A stretch of DNA of 64,000 bases from JBMNMU01 sp050953505 (lineage in GTDB: Bacteria > Bacillota > Clostridia > Peptostreptococcales > Anaerovoracaceae). Positions 47,437 to 54,912 of the stretch are shown in pieces; positions within the stretch are counted from its first letter, which is position 1; each line of letters begins with the position of its first letter. The stretch covers positions 1,550,001-1,614,000 of the forward strand of contig JBMNMU010000001.1 of NCBI GenBank assembly GCA_050953505.1. Direction: 5' to 3'. Under the pieces are notes generated by a model, which saw only the letters and a list, made by a program, of their open reading frames with translations, searched no databases and had not been told where the DNA came from. A program made the position numbers and the translations under genes.

Positions 47437-48932
47437 TGATAACCACCTCTCATAAGTATGTCGTATTGTGATGTATCAACCTCGTAAAGAGGTAAATCTG
47501 AAGGAAGTTGGATTGGGCTATCATAGATTATGCTGTTTTCCTTGAGTCTCTTGTATGTTACCCCTATGGCTTCAGGTGATTTGGAATCATGCTTTGCTGT
47601 TTCTCTTAGAACCCTATCTGCATAATCCATATCGTCTTCAAGGAGTATCATTTTTAAGATTTCAAAGGCCTGTTTAAAGGAATCCTTATCTAGGGATTGA
47701 AGGTAATCCTGCCATGAATCTGGCAACAGAGAGTAGATTCCTGAGTATTTCAATGCATTTGGCCTTACCTTTATGATGTCGATAAAGTCTATGTAATTAA
47801 TTGACTCACCATCTTTTTCAAACAATCTTTGATGCGCAGTAATTCTTTCTGAGAGGTCTTTTGAAAATATCTCTATCTCATTGGCCATTACCTTAAGCAT
47901 CACGAATTGTCCAACATACTTGGGGCTTACTGAGTAACTGCATGATGAATATTCAATAAGTCCATACTTGTTTACCTTTCTTGTCTCATACCTTGCTGTA
48001 TCAAAAGGAACCTTGTTAACTGGTATCATCAATGATTTTTCATCTTCAAAGAGCTTTTCTATGGGCTCTTTGTAGCGGTAATGAAGCTCTTTGTTTCTCT
48101 TAAGACACTTCTTAAGAAGGTGGCAGTTAAATAAGTCAAGGTCAGTGACTGTAGGCTCTGGAACAAACAAATTACGCCTAATTGCACCCACTTTGTTCTC
48201 TACATTGCCTTTTTCATTGCCACTGTTTGAATTGCAAAACTTAACATTAAATCCATAATGGGTAGAGAATCGCATTACGAAGTCATTTACTTTGACAAGA
48301 CCTTTTTCATCTCGGGTTCTAAGGGCTGCTGATGACATTTGGTCAAACCATATCGCACTTGGAACATAGCCTATGAAATTAAATATTGTAACAAGGCCTT
48401 CAAGGAGGGCTTCTCTTGTTTCACTCCTGGTTGCCACTGCAAAGCCTGCATTGGATTTTGGGAACGACAAGATGAGCTCATGAAACTTTTTAATAGAGCC
48501 GTTTTCAAATGCTTCAAAGCTTCCAAAGTCAACTTGGGCTTCACCTCCTGGATGCTCAAGGAGAAGGTAGGCATCATCTGATCCGAAAACCTTTTCTCTT
48601 TCTTCTTTGACGATATTTCTTACGGTTCTCTCTGAGACTGTTAAAATCTCAGGGTGCTCTTCTTTTAGTCGATCATAGACCCTCTTTGCAGTGTGTCTTT
48701 GTTTGTAATGTCTTGATTTATCTTCAGTTAGCCATTTGTTGATGATAGGTCTTAATACATCAGTCCTGTTCGGCCTTTTGGCCTTATGGTGTTTCTGGTT
48801 GAAATTATCCATTTCAACATATTTCCTAATGGTGCGATAGTTCTTTCCGGTCATTTTGTTAATTTCAGAGTAGGTTTTCCCTTCCAAAAAGAACAGTTCT
48901 CGGATATAATTTACTTGTGTAATTGTCAGCAC
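47433..48932 (-). CDS. istA: IS21 transposase IstA
   Basis: A 499-residue DDE transposase. An N-terminal helix-turn-helix (GKTYSEINKMTGKNYRTIRKY) is followed by the integrase core with acids in AQVDFGSFEAF, IWFDQMSS and GNVENKVG. It starts at GTG behind GGAGG (the copy at 63168 has the same start). Full length. It faces the same way as istB. Confidence 0.93.
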   Translation of the reverse strand: MLTITQVNYIRELFFLEGKTYSEINKMTGKNYRTIRKYVEMDNFNQKHHKAKRPNRTDVLRPIINKWLTEDKSRHYKQRHTAKRVYDRLKEEHPEILTVSERTVRNIVKEEREKVFGSDDAYLLLEHPGGEAQVDFGSFEAFENGSIKKFHELILSFPKSNAGFAVATRSETREALLEGLVTIFNFIGYVPSAIWFDQMSSAALRTRDEKGLVKVNDFVMRFSTHYGFNVKFCNSNSGNEKGNVENKVGAIRRNLFVPEPTVTDLDLFNCHLLKKCLKRNKELHYRYKEPIEKLFEDEKSLMIPVNKVPFDTARYETRKVNKYGLIEYSSCSYSVSPKYVGQFVMLKVMANEIEIFSKDLSERITAHQRLFEKDGESINYIDFIDIIKVRPNALKYSGIYSLLPDSWQDYLQSLDKDSFKQAFEILKMILLEDDMDYADRVLRETAKHDSKSPEAIGVTYKRLKENSIIYDSPIQLPSDLPLYEVDTSQYDILMRGGYQ

Positions 48933-49049
48933 TTCCTTTCCTCCCTATAAGCTTTAGTCACTTAATAGGGTATATTGTTAGGTTTGTACTGGCAATTACT
49001 TTTTGTATTTATGGCTGCCGTTTATTGTACTTTTAGATTACCATAAACA

Positions 49050-49076
49050 AGTTTCTATAAGACTTATTCGAATCAC
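49050..49076 (-). pseudogene. First codons of the phospholipase C gene, left behind by IS21
   Basis: Read leftward, GTG ATT CGA ATA AGT CTT ATA GAA ACT continues in frame into TCA TAC GAT on the far side of the IS once one duplicate of AGTTTCT is removed. An in-frame TAA lies six codons upstream of the GTG, so this GTG is the only plausible start seen. No good ribosome site is visible for it. Confidence 0.6.
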
Positions 49077-49217
49077 CTCTTTATCAACAGTTCTTTACCT
49101 TTTAAATTAAGTGGCTAAGACAACATTTTATCCTTCAATAAATAGTTTCTCAGACACTAATTTTCGATAATTTTAGTATGCACGCCCCTACATAAAAAAT
49201 CCCTCTTCCGAAAGTAA
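49077..49217. other. Intergenic stretch after the RiPP-type locus
   Basis: I see no gene in this AT-rich stretch. It separates the phospholipase remnant from the terminator of the radical SAM locus. Confidence 0.4.
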
Positions 49218-49251
49218 AAAGCTGACGTCTATATATATAGAAATCAGCTTT
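49218..49251 (-). terminator. Terminator after the Cys-rich peptide gene
   Basis: Read leftward, AAAGCTGA pairs with TCAGCTTT around an inner TCTATATATATAGA palindrome and is followed by a short T-run, about 20 bases after the peptide stop codon. Confidence 0.8.
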
Positions 49252-49269
49252 AATCACCTGGCTTTTAAA

Positions 49270-49401
49270 TTAAGGTCTACAATAAGGGCCGCATCCATTT
49301 ACAGGTCCACAATCATCAGGGAAGCAACCATCGTGATCGTCTGGCCAACAATAATTCGCTGCTGCCGCATCATACTCTTCTTCAGTTAGTAATTCAATCA
49401 T
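49270..49401 (-). CDS. 43-residue Cys-rich peptide, candidate RiPP precursor
   Basis: A tiny gene two bases after the stop of the radical SAM gene, with GGAGG seven bases before its ATG. It encodes an acidic leader-like N-terminus (MIELLTEEEYDAAAANY) and a core rich in Cys, Pro, Gly and Asp, with cysteines at positions 18, 26, 31, 37 and 41 in a C-x7-C-x4-C-x5-C-x3-C pattern; the last part reads CGPVNGCGPYCRP. This is the size and layout of a ranthipeptide/sactipeptide precursor. It may belong to the clostridial Cys-rich peptide families paired with SPASM maturases, but I cannot verify which. Confidence 0.75.
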   Translation of the reverse strand: MIELLTEEEYDAAAANYCWPDDHDGCFPDDCGPVNGCGPYCRP

Positions 49402-49403
49402 AC

Positions 49404-50615
49404 TCACACCTCCAAGTTTGTAATAAATTCATCTATATCACACCATTTCCCTTCATAGGGATTGTATGTGCAATACCACGGTTTTGCATTAACATCATCA
49501 CTAAGGGAATCTGGCCTACAATCATGGCAAGCATATCTGTATTCGCAATCACAGCATTCGGATATTTTATCCTTATTATGGGTGATAATCCATCCCTTCA
49601 TAATAGATTCAAGATTTTCAGAAACAATGTTGCCATGGCTAATTCTTCTCTCCATAACGCATGGATAAACATTTAAATCTATATCTATGTATGCTTTATT
49701 TGAAAAACAATTGTGCATACCCATATTTCTTTTTACATACTGGGAAGATATCTTTTTCTTAAAGTACTTTTTTGTAATAAGCTTTTCTTTAAGTAAGCTA
49801 GAGTCATAAAGGTTCAAATTTCCCCTTCCAGACAATCTTACAAAATCATACCCCGATTTAGGCTCTATTATATCTCCAGCTTTTTCATTAACATTTATAT
49901 CTTTCATACGAACATTAGCAATACGATAAGGTAAATTTATTCTTTTTAAAGTATTTATAGTTTGTTGCATCTTGCGGTGAGACCCCTGAACCTTTGTCAC
50001 CTTATCGTGTTCTTCAGGTGAATTAGAATAAACGGAAAGGGCAATCTGGCTTACACCATTATTTATTAAATCATCAAAATCAGATTCTTTTAATAATGTG
50101 CCGTTGGTAAATATCTCAATAAATTGAAATTTACCCTTAACATAAGATAACATCTTAGGCAATAAACCCTCCAGCACATATGGCTCCCCTCCGATTAATT
50201 GGATACGAGGAACACCCATATTATGTAACATGTCTATTACTCTACAAAAATCAGAAAATTCCATATGCCTTTTAGAGGAATCAATTTGGTACTCCGCATC
50301 ATTATAACAATGAATACAACGATGGTTACATGTTTTTGTTACTTCGATCCAAGCGAAATTTAGCTTCGGTTCTTTAACAGGTATTTCAGGAGGTGCTTGT
50401 TTTTCTTTTGTGATGATCCCATACTTTAGTAATTCGTTTAAAAAATTGGTTTCATCTTTTGTTAAGAGTTTTTCGTCTATACTCAAAAAACGATTAAGCA
50501 TGTCCAGTGCTGATTGATCTATAGAAAAAAGTCTTCCTTTTTGCAAATCATAGATACAATGTTTCTTTGCACCAAGCACAACATGAATATCTTTATTTAA
50601 GTAATATTTATTCAA
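49404..50615 (-). CDS. Radical SAM/SPASM peptide maturase
   Basis: A 403-residue enzyme. Residues 1-85 form a small N-terminal domain with PqqD/RRE-like character that could bind the peptide leader. The radical SAM site CNHRCIHCY lies near residue 95, GGEPYVLEG follows, and the SPASM domain (about 295-390) has cysteines in MHNCFSNK, YPCVMERR, ECCDCEYRYACHDCRP and WYCTYNP for two extra clusters. It starts at TTG with GGGGG seven bases upstream. The Cys-rich peptide follows at once, so the enzyme most likely cross-links it. There is no transporter or protease nearby. Confidence 0.88.
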   Translation of the reverse strand: MNKYYLNKDIHVVLGAKKHCIYDLQKGRLFSIDQSALDMLNRFLSIDEKLLTKDETNFLNELLKYGIITKEKQAPPEIPVKEPKLNFAWIEVTKTCNHRCIHCYNDAEYQIDSSKRHMEFSDFCRVIDMLHNMGVPRIQLIGGEPYVLEGLLPKMLSYVKGKFQFIEIFTNGTLLKESDFDDLINNGVSQIALSVYSNSPEEHDKVTKVQGSHRKMQQTINTLKRINLPYRIANVRMKDINVNEKAGDIIEPKSGYDFVRLSGRGNLNLYDSSLLKEKLITKKYFKKKISSQYVKRNMGMHNCFSNKAYIDIDLNVYPCVMERRISHGNIVSENLESIMKGWIITHNKDKISECCDCEYRYACHDCRPDSLSDDVNAKPWYCTYNPYEGKWCDIDEFITNLEV

Positions 50616-50837
50616 GTAGCTTCCCCCTTAAATCCTATAGATAATATATTAATTAAACAGTTTCAAAAATTATCATATATGGATAAAAATGCTTATAGAC
50701 ATAGATTTTAGCATGGAAAGCTTACCTTATCAACACTTTTCATAATTTTTCGACATAATTCTCTCAGCATTTAAAGATTTCTAAGTTCAAACTACTGGGA
50801 GCAACTCTTCATTCTTCAAAATACCGTTGTGACAACA

Positions 50838-51911
50838 TTAGCCCCTTTTAAATCTATCGTATCCCCACCATTCTGGTGCAAGCCCTTTTAGCTTGATAGT
50901 TTTTCTTGTTTTATAATCTAATAACACATCGATGTCTCCACTGTATTTGTCTAATTGCATCAGAAATTCACGACAAGCGCAACAAGGTGGACCGACCTGG
51001 CCATCAGGCATTATTGCGAGAATCTTATCAATTTGGCTTTCTCCATTGGTAATCATATTGGCTATACCATTTCTCTCCGCACACATACCTAAAGAGCAGG
51101 CTGTTTCAATAGAAACCCCCACATATATGTTTCCCTTTTTTGTTAGTATAGCGGAGGATACACCGCCAGCATCGATAAATGGTGAGATCTTTCTGCTATT
51201 TTGTACCTTTTTCGCTTTATTAAAAAGACTCTCCCATTCATCCCCCTTTGAAATAGCCATGTTACCGCTAGATGCATTTATATGATCTTTGTATTTCTTT
51301 TTTGCCTTAGCATCAATTTTTGTTATGTTATCATCCCTTAATCGAAACATTACATCATAATAAAATTCATCTGTCCAATTAAGCTCCCGGAATAACTCTT
51401 CTAGATCATAACCTGTAATATTTCCTAATTTTACATGCATAATTAAGGCTCCAAGGTAAACATCTTCTAACTCAAAGTTCCCTTTATAGTCTTTCAGAAC
51501 ATCTAAGGTCTTTTCATACAAGGATGGGGATCCAATACCTGTTAATTCATTTATATAATCGCTTACCAATGATAAGCCGGATGCCTGCATATTAAAATGC
51601 TTTTTCAAACAATCATCAAAAGAAATACCCTTATCCTGTTGGCTTTCATTTTTTGTTTTGCTAATACTATTGCTTTGTGTCCCTTTATTTATATGTAATC
51701 CCTGATTCTTAGCTTGAGTTGGATGTTCCTGCTCATTAATTAGTTTTATTTTACCTTTTTTTATTAACTTATTAATTACTACTATAATAATAGCTGGATT
51801 TTCATTTTCTATATCATATTTTTTTGCAAACTCCCTAATGGTCATTACTTCTCTGCCAAAACTAATCTTCCGGTACCACTCTAGATGTTTAAGTTCTGGA
51901 TAACATCCCAT
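50838..51911 (-). CDS. Cytidine deaminase-like domain fused to a winged-helix/helical N-terminus
   Basis: A 357-residue protein of unusual build. Residues 20-60 look like a winged-helix (REFAKKYDIENENPAIIIV) and 100-220 are a helical region without an assigned family. Residues 225-357 form a CDA-fold zinc domain: the CAE motif in SLGMCAERNG near 275 and PPCCACREF near 308, with a proton-shuttling Glu. This fits cytidine or blasticidin-type deaminases. The ATG follows AGGAGG. The 110-base leader is duplicated in front of the broken nucleotidyltransferase gene. The substrate is unknown. Confidence 0.7.
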   Translation of the reverse strand: MGCYPELKHLEWYRKISFGREVMTIREFAKKYDIENENPAIIIVVINKLIKKGKIKLINEQEHPTQAKNQGLHINKGTQSNSISKTKNESQQDKGISFDDCLKKHFNMQASGLSLVSDYINELTGIGSPSLYEKTLDVLKDYKGNFELEDVYLGALIMHVKLGNITGYDLEELFRELNWTDEFYYDVMFRLRDDNITKIDAKAKKKYKDHINASSGNMAISKGDEWESLFNKAKKVQNSRKISPFIDAGGVSSAILTKKGNIYVGVSIETACSLGMCAERNGIANMITNGESQIDKILAIMPDGQVGPPCCACREFLMQLDKYSGDIDVLLDYKTRKTIKLKGLAPEWWGYDRFKRG

Positions 51912-52019
51912 ATTAAATGCCTCCTTAGCTAAAGTTTATCTAATTTTATATATTCACCAAATTGAATTTCCTATAGAATTTTTACCAATAAAATCCTAAC
52001 CTATCCTTTATATGATATT
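51912..52019 (-). repeat. Duplicated leader/promoter region, copy A
   Basis: About 108 bases upstream of the deaminase-like gene are near-identical to those at 53912-54020 upstream of the nucleotidyltransferase pseudogene. Both copies hold a motif TTGGTAAAAAT or TTGGTGAATAT that recurs about 29 bases on, then AATTAGATA and the AGGAGG ribosome site. About 90% of bases agree. Confidence 0.75.
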
Positions 52020-52122
52020 TCATTATTTAAAACATTTCAATTCGTTAATATTCCCTCAATTGCTACTAAATCAGAATCTATCTATTAAAACAAGTACATC
52101 TTCCGGCAAAATACTATAAAAA

Positions 52123-53034
52123 TCATTCTTCTTCAAATTTAAATGTCTTTTTCATAAGATCCTTGCCTTGCACCGTATTGGGAAATACTATCTTTGCTTC
52201 ATCAATAAGTAAATCAGGATTAGTTATAGATGGACTGAAATGGGTTAGCCAAAGCTCCCGAGAATTGCTATTCCTTGCTAGCCTAGCTGCTTCTGAAAAA
52301 ACCATATGCTTGTATTCTATTGCCTTTTCTAGTTTATCGTCACCATACATTCCTTCACTGATAAGAAGATCCGAATTTTGGCTAAAATCCACTAGTTCAT
52401 CAACTGGTCTTGTGTCCGTACAATAAGTTATCTTGAGCCCTTTCCGCGGTCTTCCTAAAACCATAGCGGGCTCAAAACATTTACCCTCGTATTCTATGGT
52501 TTTACCTTTTTGCAGCCGGCTCCAGAAGTGCATGGGAATAGCGAACTTTTTAGCTCTTTCAACATCAAATTTACCCTGTCTTTGTACTTGTAGGCTATAG
52601 GCTAAACAAGTCAAACCATGATCTACGGGAAGGCTGTACATGGTGATTTCCCCTATCTGATTCTTTTCCTGGCTCACATCAGACAATTCAACCAAATTTA
52701 TTTCATAAGGAAGCTGAGGCGCAATAATAGTCAATCCCTTAATAACGGACTTCAACCCTGGGGGTCCGAAAATAGTTAAAGGCTCTTCTCTACCGTTATT
52801 ACCTAATGTCAGCAAAAATCCCGGCAATCCCGCAATATGATCCGCATGGTAATGGGTAATGCAAAGAGCATCGATTGAGTTAAAACCCCAACCTGCAATA
52901 TTTATCGCTACTTGGGTTCCTTCTCCGCAGTCCACCAAAACCATTTTACCGTTATATCGACATAACATTGCTGTTAATCTTCTGTCGGGAAGGGGCAGCA
53001 TTCCGCCGCAGCCAAGCAGGCAAACATCTAACAT
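52123..53034 (-). CDS. rnz: Ribonuclease Z
   Basis: A 303-residue beta-lactamase-fold endonuclease that removes 3' trailers from tRNA precursors. It has GGGMLP and RLTAMLC at the N-terminus, DCGEGTQ near 36, the zinc motif THYHADHIAG near 60, and later ligands in PVDHGLTC, TYCTDTRP and EGMYGD plus THFSPS. This matches the short RNase Z form. It is flanked by accessory genes here, so it may be a mobile copy or an old neighbour. Confidence 0.92.
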   Translation of the reverse strand: MLDVCLLGCGGMLPLPDRRLTAMLCRYNGKMVLVDCGEGTQVAINIAGWGFNSIDALCITHYHADHIAGLPGFLLTLGNNGREEPLTIFGPPGLKSVIKGLTIIAPQLPYEINLVELSDVSQEKNQIGEITMYSLPVDHGLTCLAYSLQVQRQGKFDVERAKKFAIPMHFWSRLQKGKTIEYEGKCFEPAMVLGRPRKGLKITYCTDTRPVDELVDFSQNSDLLISEGMYGDDKLEKAIEYKHMVFSEAARLARNSNSRELWLTHFSPSITNPDLLIDEAKIVFPNTVQGKDLMKKTFKFEEE

Positions 53035-53085
53035 ATGTTCCTCCTAATCGCCTATTGCATCTAGTCACTATCGCGTTCCGATTAA

Positions 53086-53911
53086 TCAACGCAAGGTCAC
53101 TTCTTTCATATTTTCAACCTCATTTACAAGCCCCTGAAGAATCTCTATTCCTTTTCTTGTACAATCCACATCTGTTGAAATTAAGGAAATAACCTTATCG
53201 ACCTTTTCCTTGTAACCACTTGGCTTAATCTTAAAACCTTCAATCATCTTAACCGCCTTTTTTTCATTTATACAGTATTCTTTATTTAATGCAAATAAGA
53301 CTTGGTTAAGGCAAGATATGCTTCGAAAGCAATGCCCGGAAACATAGTATACATCGTCTTTATCTATGCTGTTCTTAGCAAACATTAAAGAGAAACCTGC
53401 CTCAAACAGAAAAAATCCCGCTAACTCTTTCTGCAAAACGGCAGGATAATGTTCTGCTTGCTTTTTTAACTTTTAAAGTTTTTCATCTTTAGCGTATTGT
53501 ACCTTACTGATTGCCATCTCTCTACGATACATTGCACTTATATATCCATGAGGATGCCCCGTCTGATAATTACTAGTAACAATTCCTTGATCCGTATCTT
53601 TAATTACCTGTTCTACCCGTTTTATATCACGTAATGATGCCCATTTATCACTAACCATCCGCCGCCGTTTATCCATTCACCCCACGCCCCGGGAGGTACA
53701 ACAAGGTTATTTCTATTCTCATCATCAGCTCTTTAGCAATTTGATTAATCGTTGTTATATCAAATGAATCTAAATCATAGTAGATTCCTATATCTATATC
53801 AGACTCCTCTGTATGGGTGCCTCTTGCACGGGAACCCCCTAATACGATGCCTTGTATAAAAGGTAAAGAGGATAACTTTTCTGTCACTGATTGTATAATA
53901 TTATACTCCAT
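53086..53911 (-). pseudogene. Nucleotidyltransferase-HEPN fusion gene, inactivated by two frameshifts and a stop
   Basis: The ATG at 53911 starts a nucleotidyltransferase with GGSRARGTHTEESDIDIGIY, the polymerase-beta DxD site. The frame breaks near 53720, where a base appears lost (the LVVPPGAWGEWINGGGWLVING stretch resumes in another frame). It breaks again near 53640, where several bases are missing, leading to LRDIKRVEQ. It then meets an in-frame TAA at 53473-53475. After that stop, in the same frame, KLKKQAEHYPAVLQKELAGFF and a helical HEPN-like part follow to 53086. It was once one protein of about 280 residues. Confidence 0.85.
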
Positions 53912-54020
53912 ATTCAATGCCTCCTTAGCTAAAGTCTATCTAATTTTATATATTCACCAATTTGAATTTCCTATAGAATATTCACCAATAAAATTCCAAG
54001 ATATCCTTTTGTAGGATATT
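53912..54020 (-). repeat. Duplicated leader/promoter region, copy B
   Basis: This is the counterpart of the region at 51912-52019. It ends at the left edge of the IS66 element; beyond GATATTT the two copies no longer agree. Confidence 0.75.
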
Positions 54021-54124
54021 TGTAAGCGTCAAATTGTACACACCTTGAACAGACCAATGTAATATGAAAAAATGCTTCTAACCAACCACAGTATATGTAT
54101 TAGTGAATGGGAGGAGCATGCTTA

Positions 54125-54481
54125 ATGAATGTAAATAAGAGAGAGGAGCAGCGTCAGCTGTGGATCTCAAGGTTGTGCGATCTAGAAGAAAGCGGTATGA
54201 CACAGAATGAATGGTGTGCAAACCATAATATCCCGTATAGCACCCTAAGGTATTGGATTGCTAAGCTCAGGAAAGAAACAGATGCAAATACCGTAGAAAC
54301 AAACTGGCTGAAGGTGGACATGTCTGCCGGAACAGAAGTAGCTACTTTGAAAGTCCCGGAGAAAGAAAAGAACGATGATAGCTATATGATAATCCGCTTT
54401 GGTGATTTCACCATAGAACTTCACAATGGCTGTGATCAAAGGCAATTTTTCGAAGTACTGAAAGTGATGAAAGCCATATGA
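54125..54481 (+). CDS. tnpA: IS66 accessory protein TnpA
   Basis: A 118-residue protein of the IS66 set. The N-terminal part carries a helix-turn-helix-like segment (GMTQNEWCANHNIPYSTLRYWIAK). It is needed for IS66 transposition in tested members. I start at 54125 because GGGAGGAG is nine bases upstream; an in-frame ATG at 54107 is less well placed. It overlaps tnpB by ATGA. Confidence 0.88.
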   Translation: MNVNKREEQRQLWISRLCDLEESGMTQNEWCANHNIPYSTLRYWIAKLRKETDANTVETNWLKVDMSAGTEVATLKVPEKEKNDDSYMIIRFGDFTIELHNGCDQRQFFEVLKVMKAI

Positions 54482-54834
54482 CAATTCGCAGATTTCCATC
54501 AAAGACAACTGTCTATCTTTCCTACGGTCATGTTGATATGAGAAAATCAATAAATGGATTAGCGGCTATTGTACAGGGATCATTTGAACTTGACCCGTTC
54601 CAGGGTGCTCTCTTCGTTTTCTGTAACAAGAACAAGGATAAAATCAAAATTTTGCATTGGGATAAAGACGGGTTTGCGCTTTACTACAAGCGTCGTGAGC
54701 GTGGACGTTTCTGCTGGCCAACCTTTTCTCAGAAGGAAGGTGCTACTAACGTCACTATCAATGATCTGAACAGATTACTTGACGGACTATTGATGGAGAA
54801 ATTTATCCCGCATAAAAATTACACAGTATTATGA
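54478..54834 (+). CDS. tnpB: IS66 accessory protein TnpB
   Basis: A 118-residue protein typical of IS66 TnpB, with the conserved YLSYGHVDMRKSINGLAAIV and FVFCNKNKDKIKILHWDKDG blocks. It is needed for transposition, with an unknown biochemical role. Start overlaps the stop of tnpA. Confidence 0.93.
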   Translation: MTIRRFPSKTTVYLSYGHVDMRKSINGLAAIVQGSFELDPFQGALFVFCNKNKDKIKILHWDKDGFALYYKRRERGRFCWPTFSQKEGATNVTINDLNRLLDGLLMEKFIPHKNYTVL

Positions 54835-54912
54835 ATTAGAAACCGTTAAATTTCAATGCTTTTCGTATGTTTTTCTCTTGTTTTTGGCACTGCTACATGG
54901 TATAATAAAACC

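Larger units (their letters stand above)
46654..49049 (-). mobile_element. IS21-family insertion sequence, complete
   Basis: A 2,396-base element carrying istA and istB. The ends read inward as TGTGTTTGGCAAT and TGTTTATGGTAAT, with further internal repeats of the GGCAATCAAAAATGCAATTACCAGTAC type at both ends. A 7-base direct duplication AGTTTCT lies at 46647-46653 and 49050-49056. It is inserted near the start of the phospholipase C gene. A second, diverged copy begins at 63051. Confidence 0.9.

Noticed and set aside
53086..53911. Two-gene MNT/HEPN toxin-antitoxin pair
   Set aside because: The nucleotidyltransferase and HEPN parts are collinear pieces of one frame with an in-frame stop between them, plus two lesions, so it was one protein that decayed.
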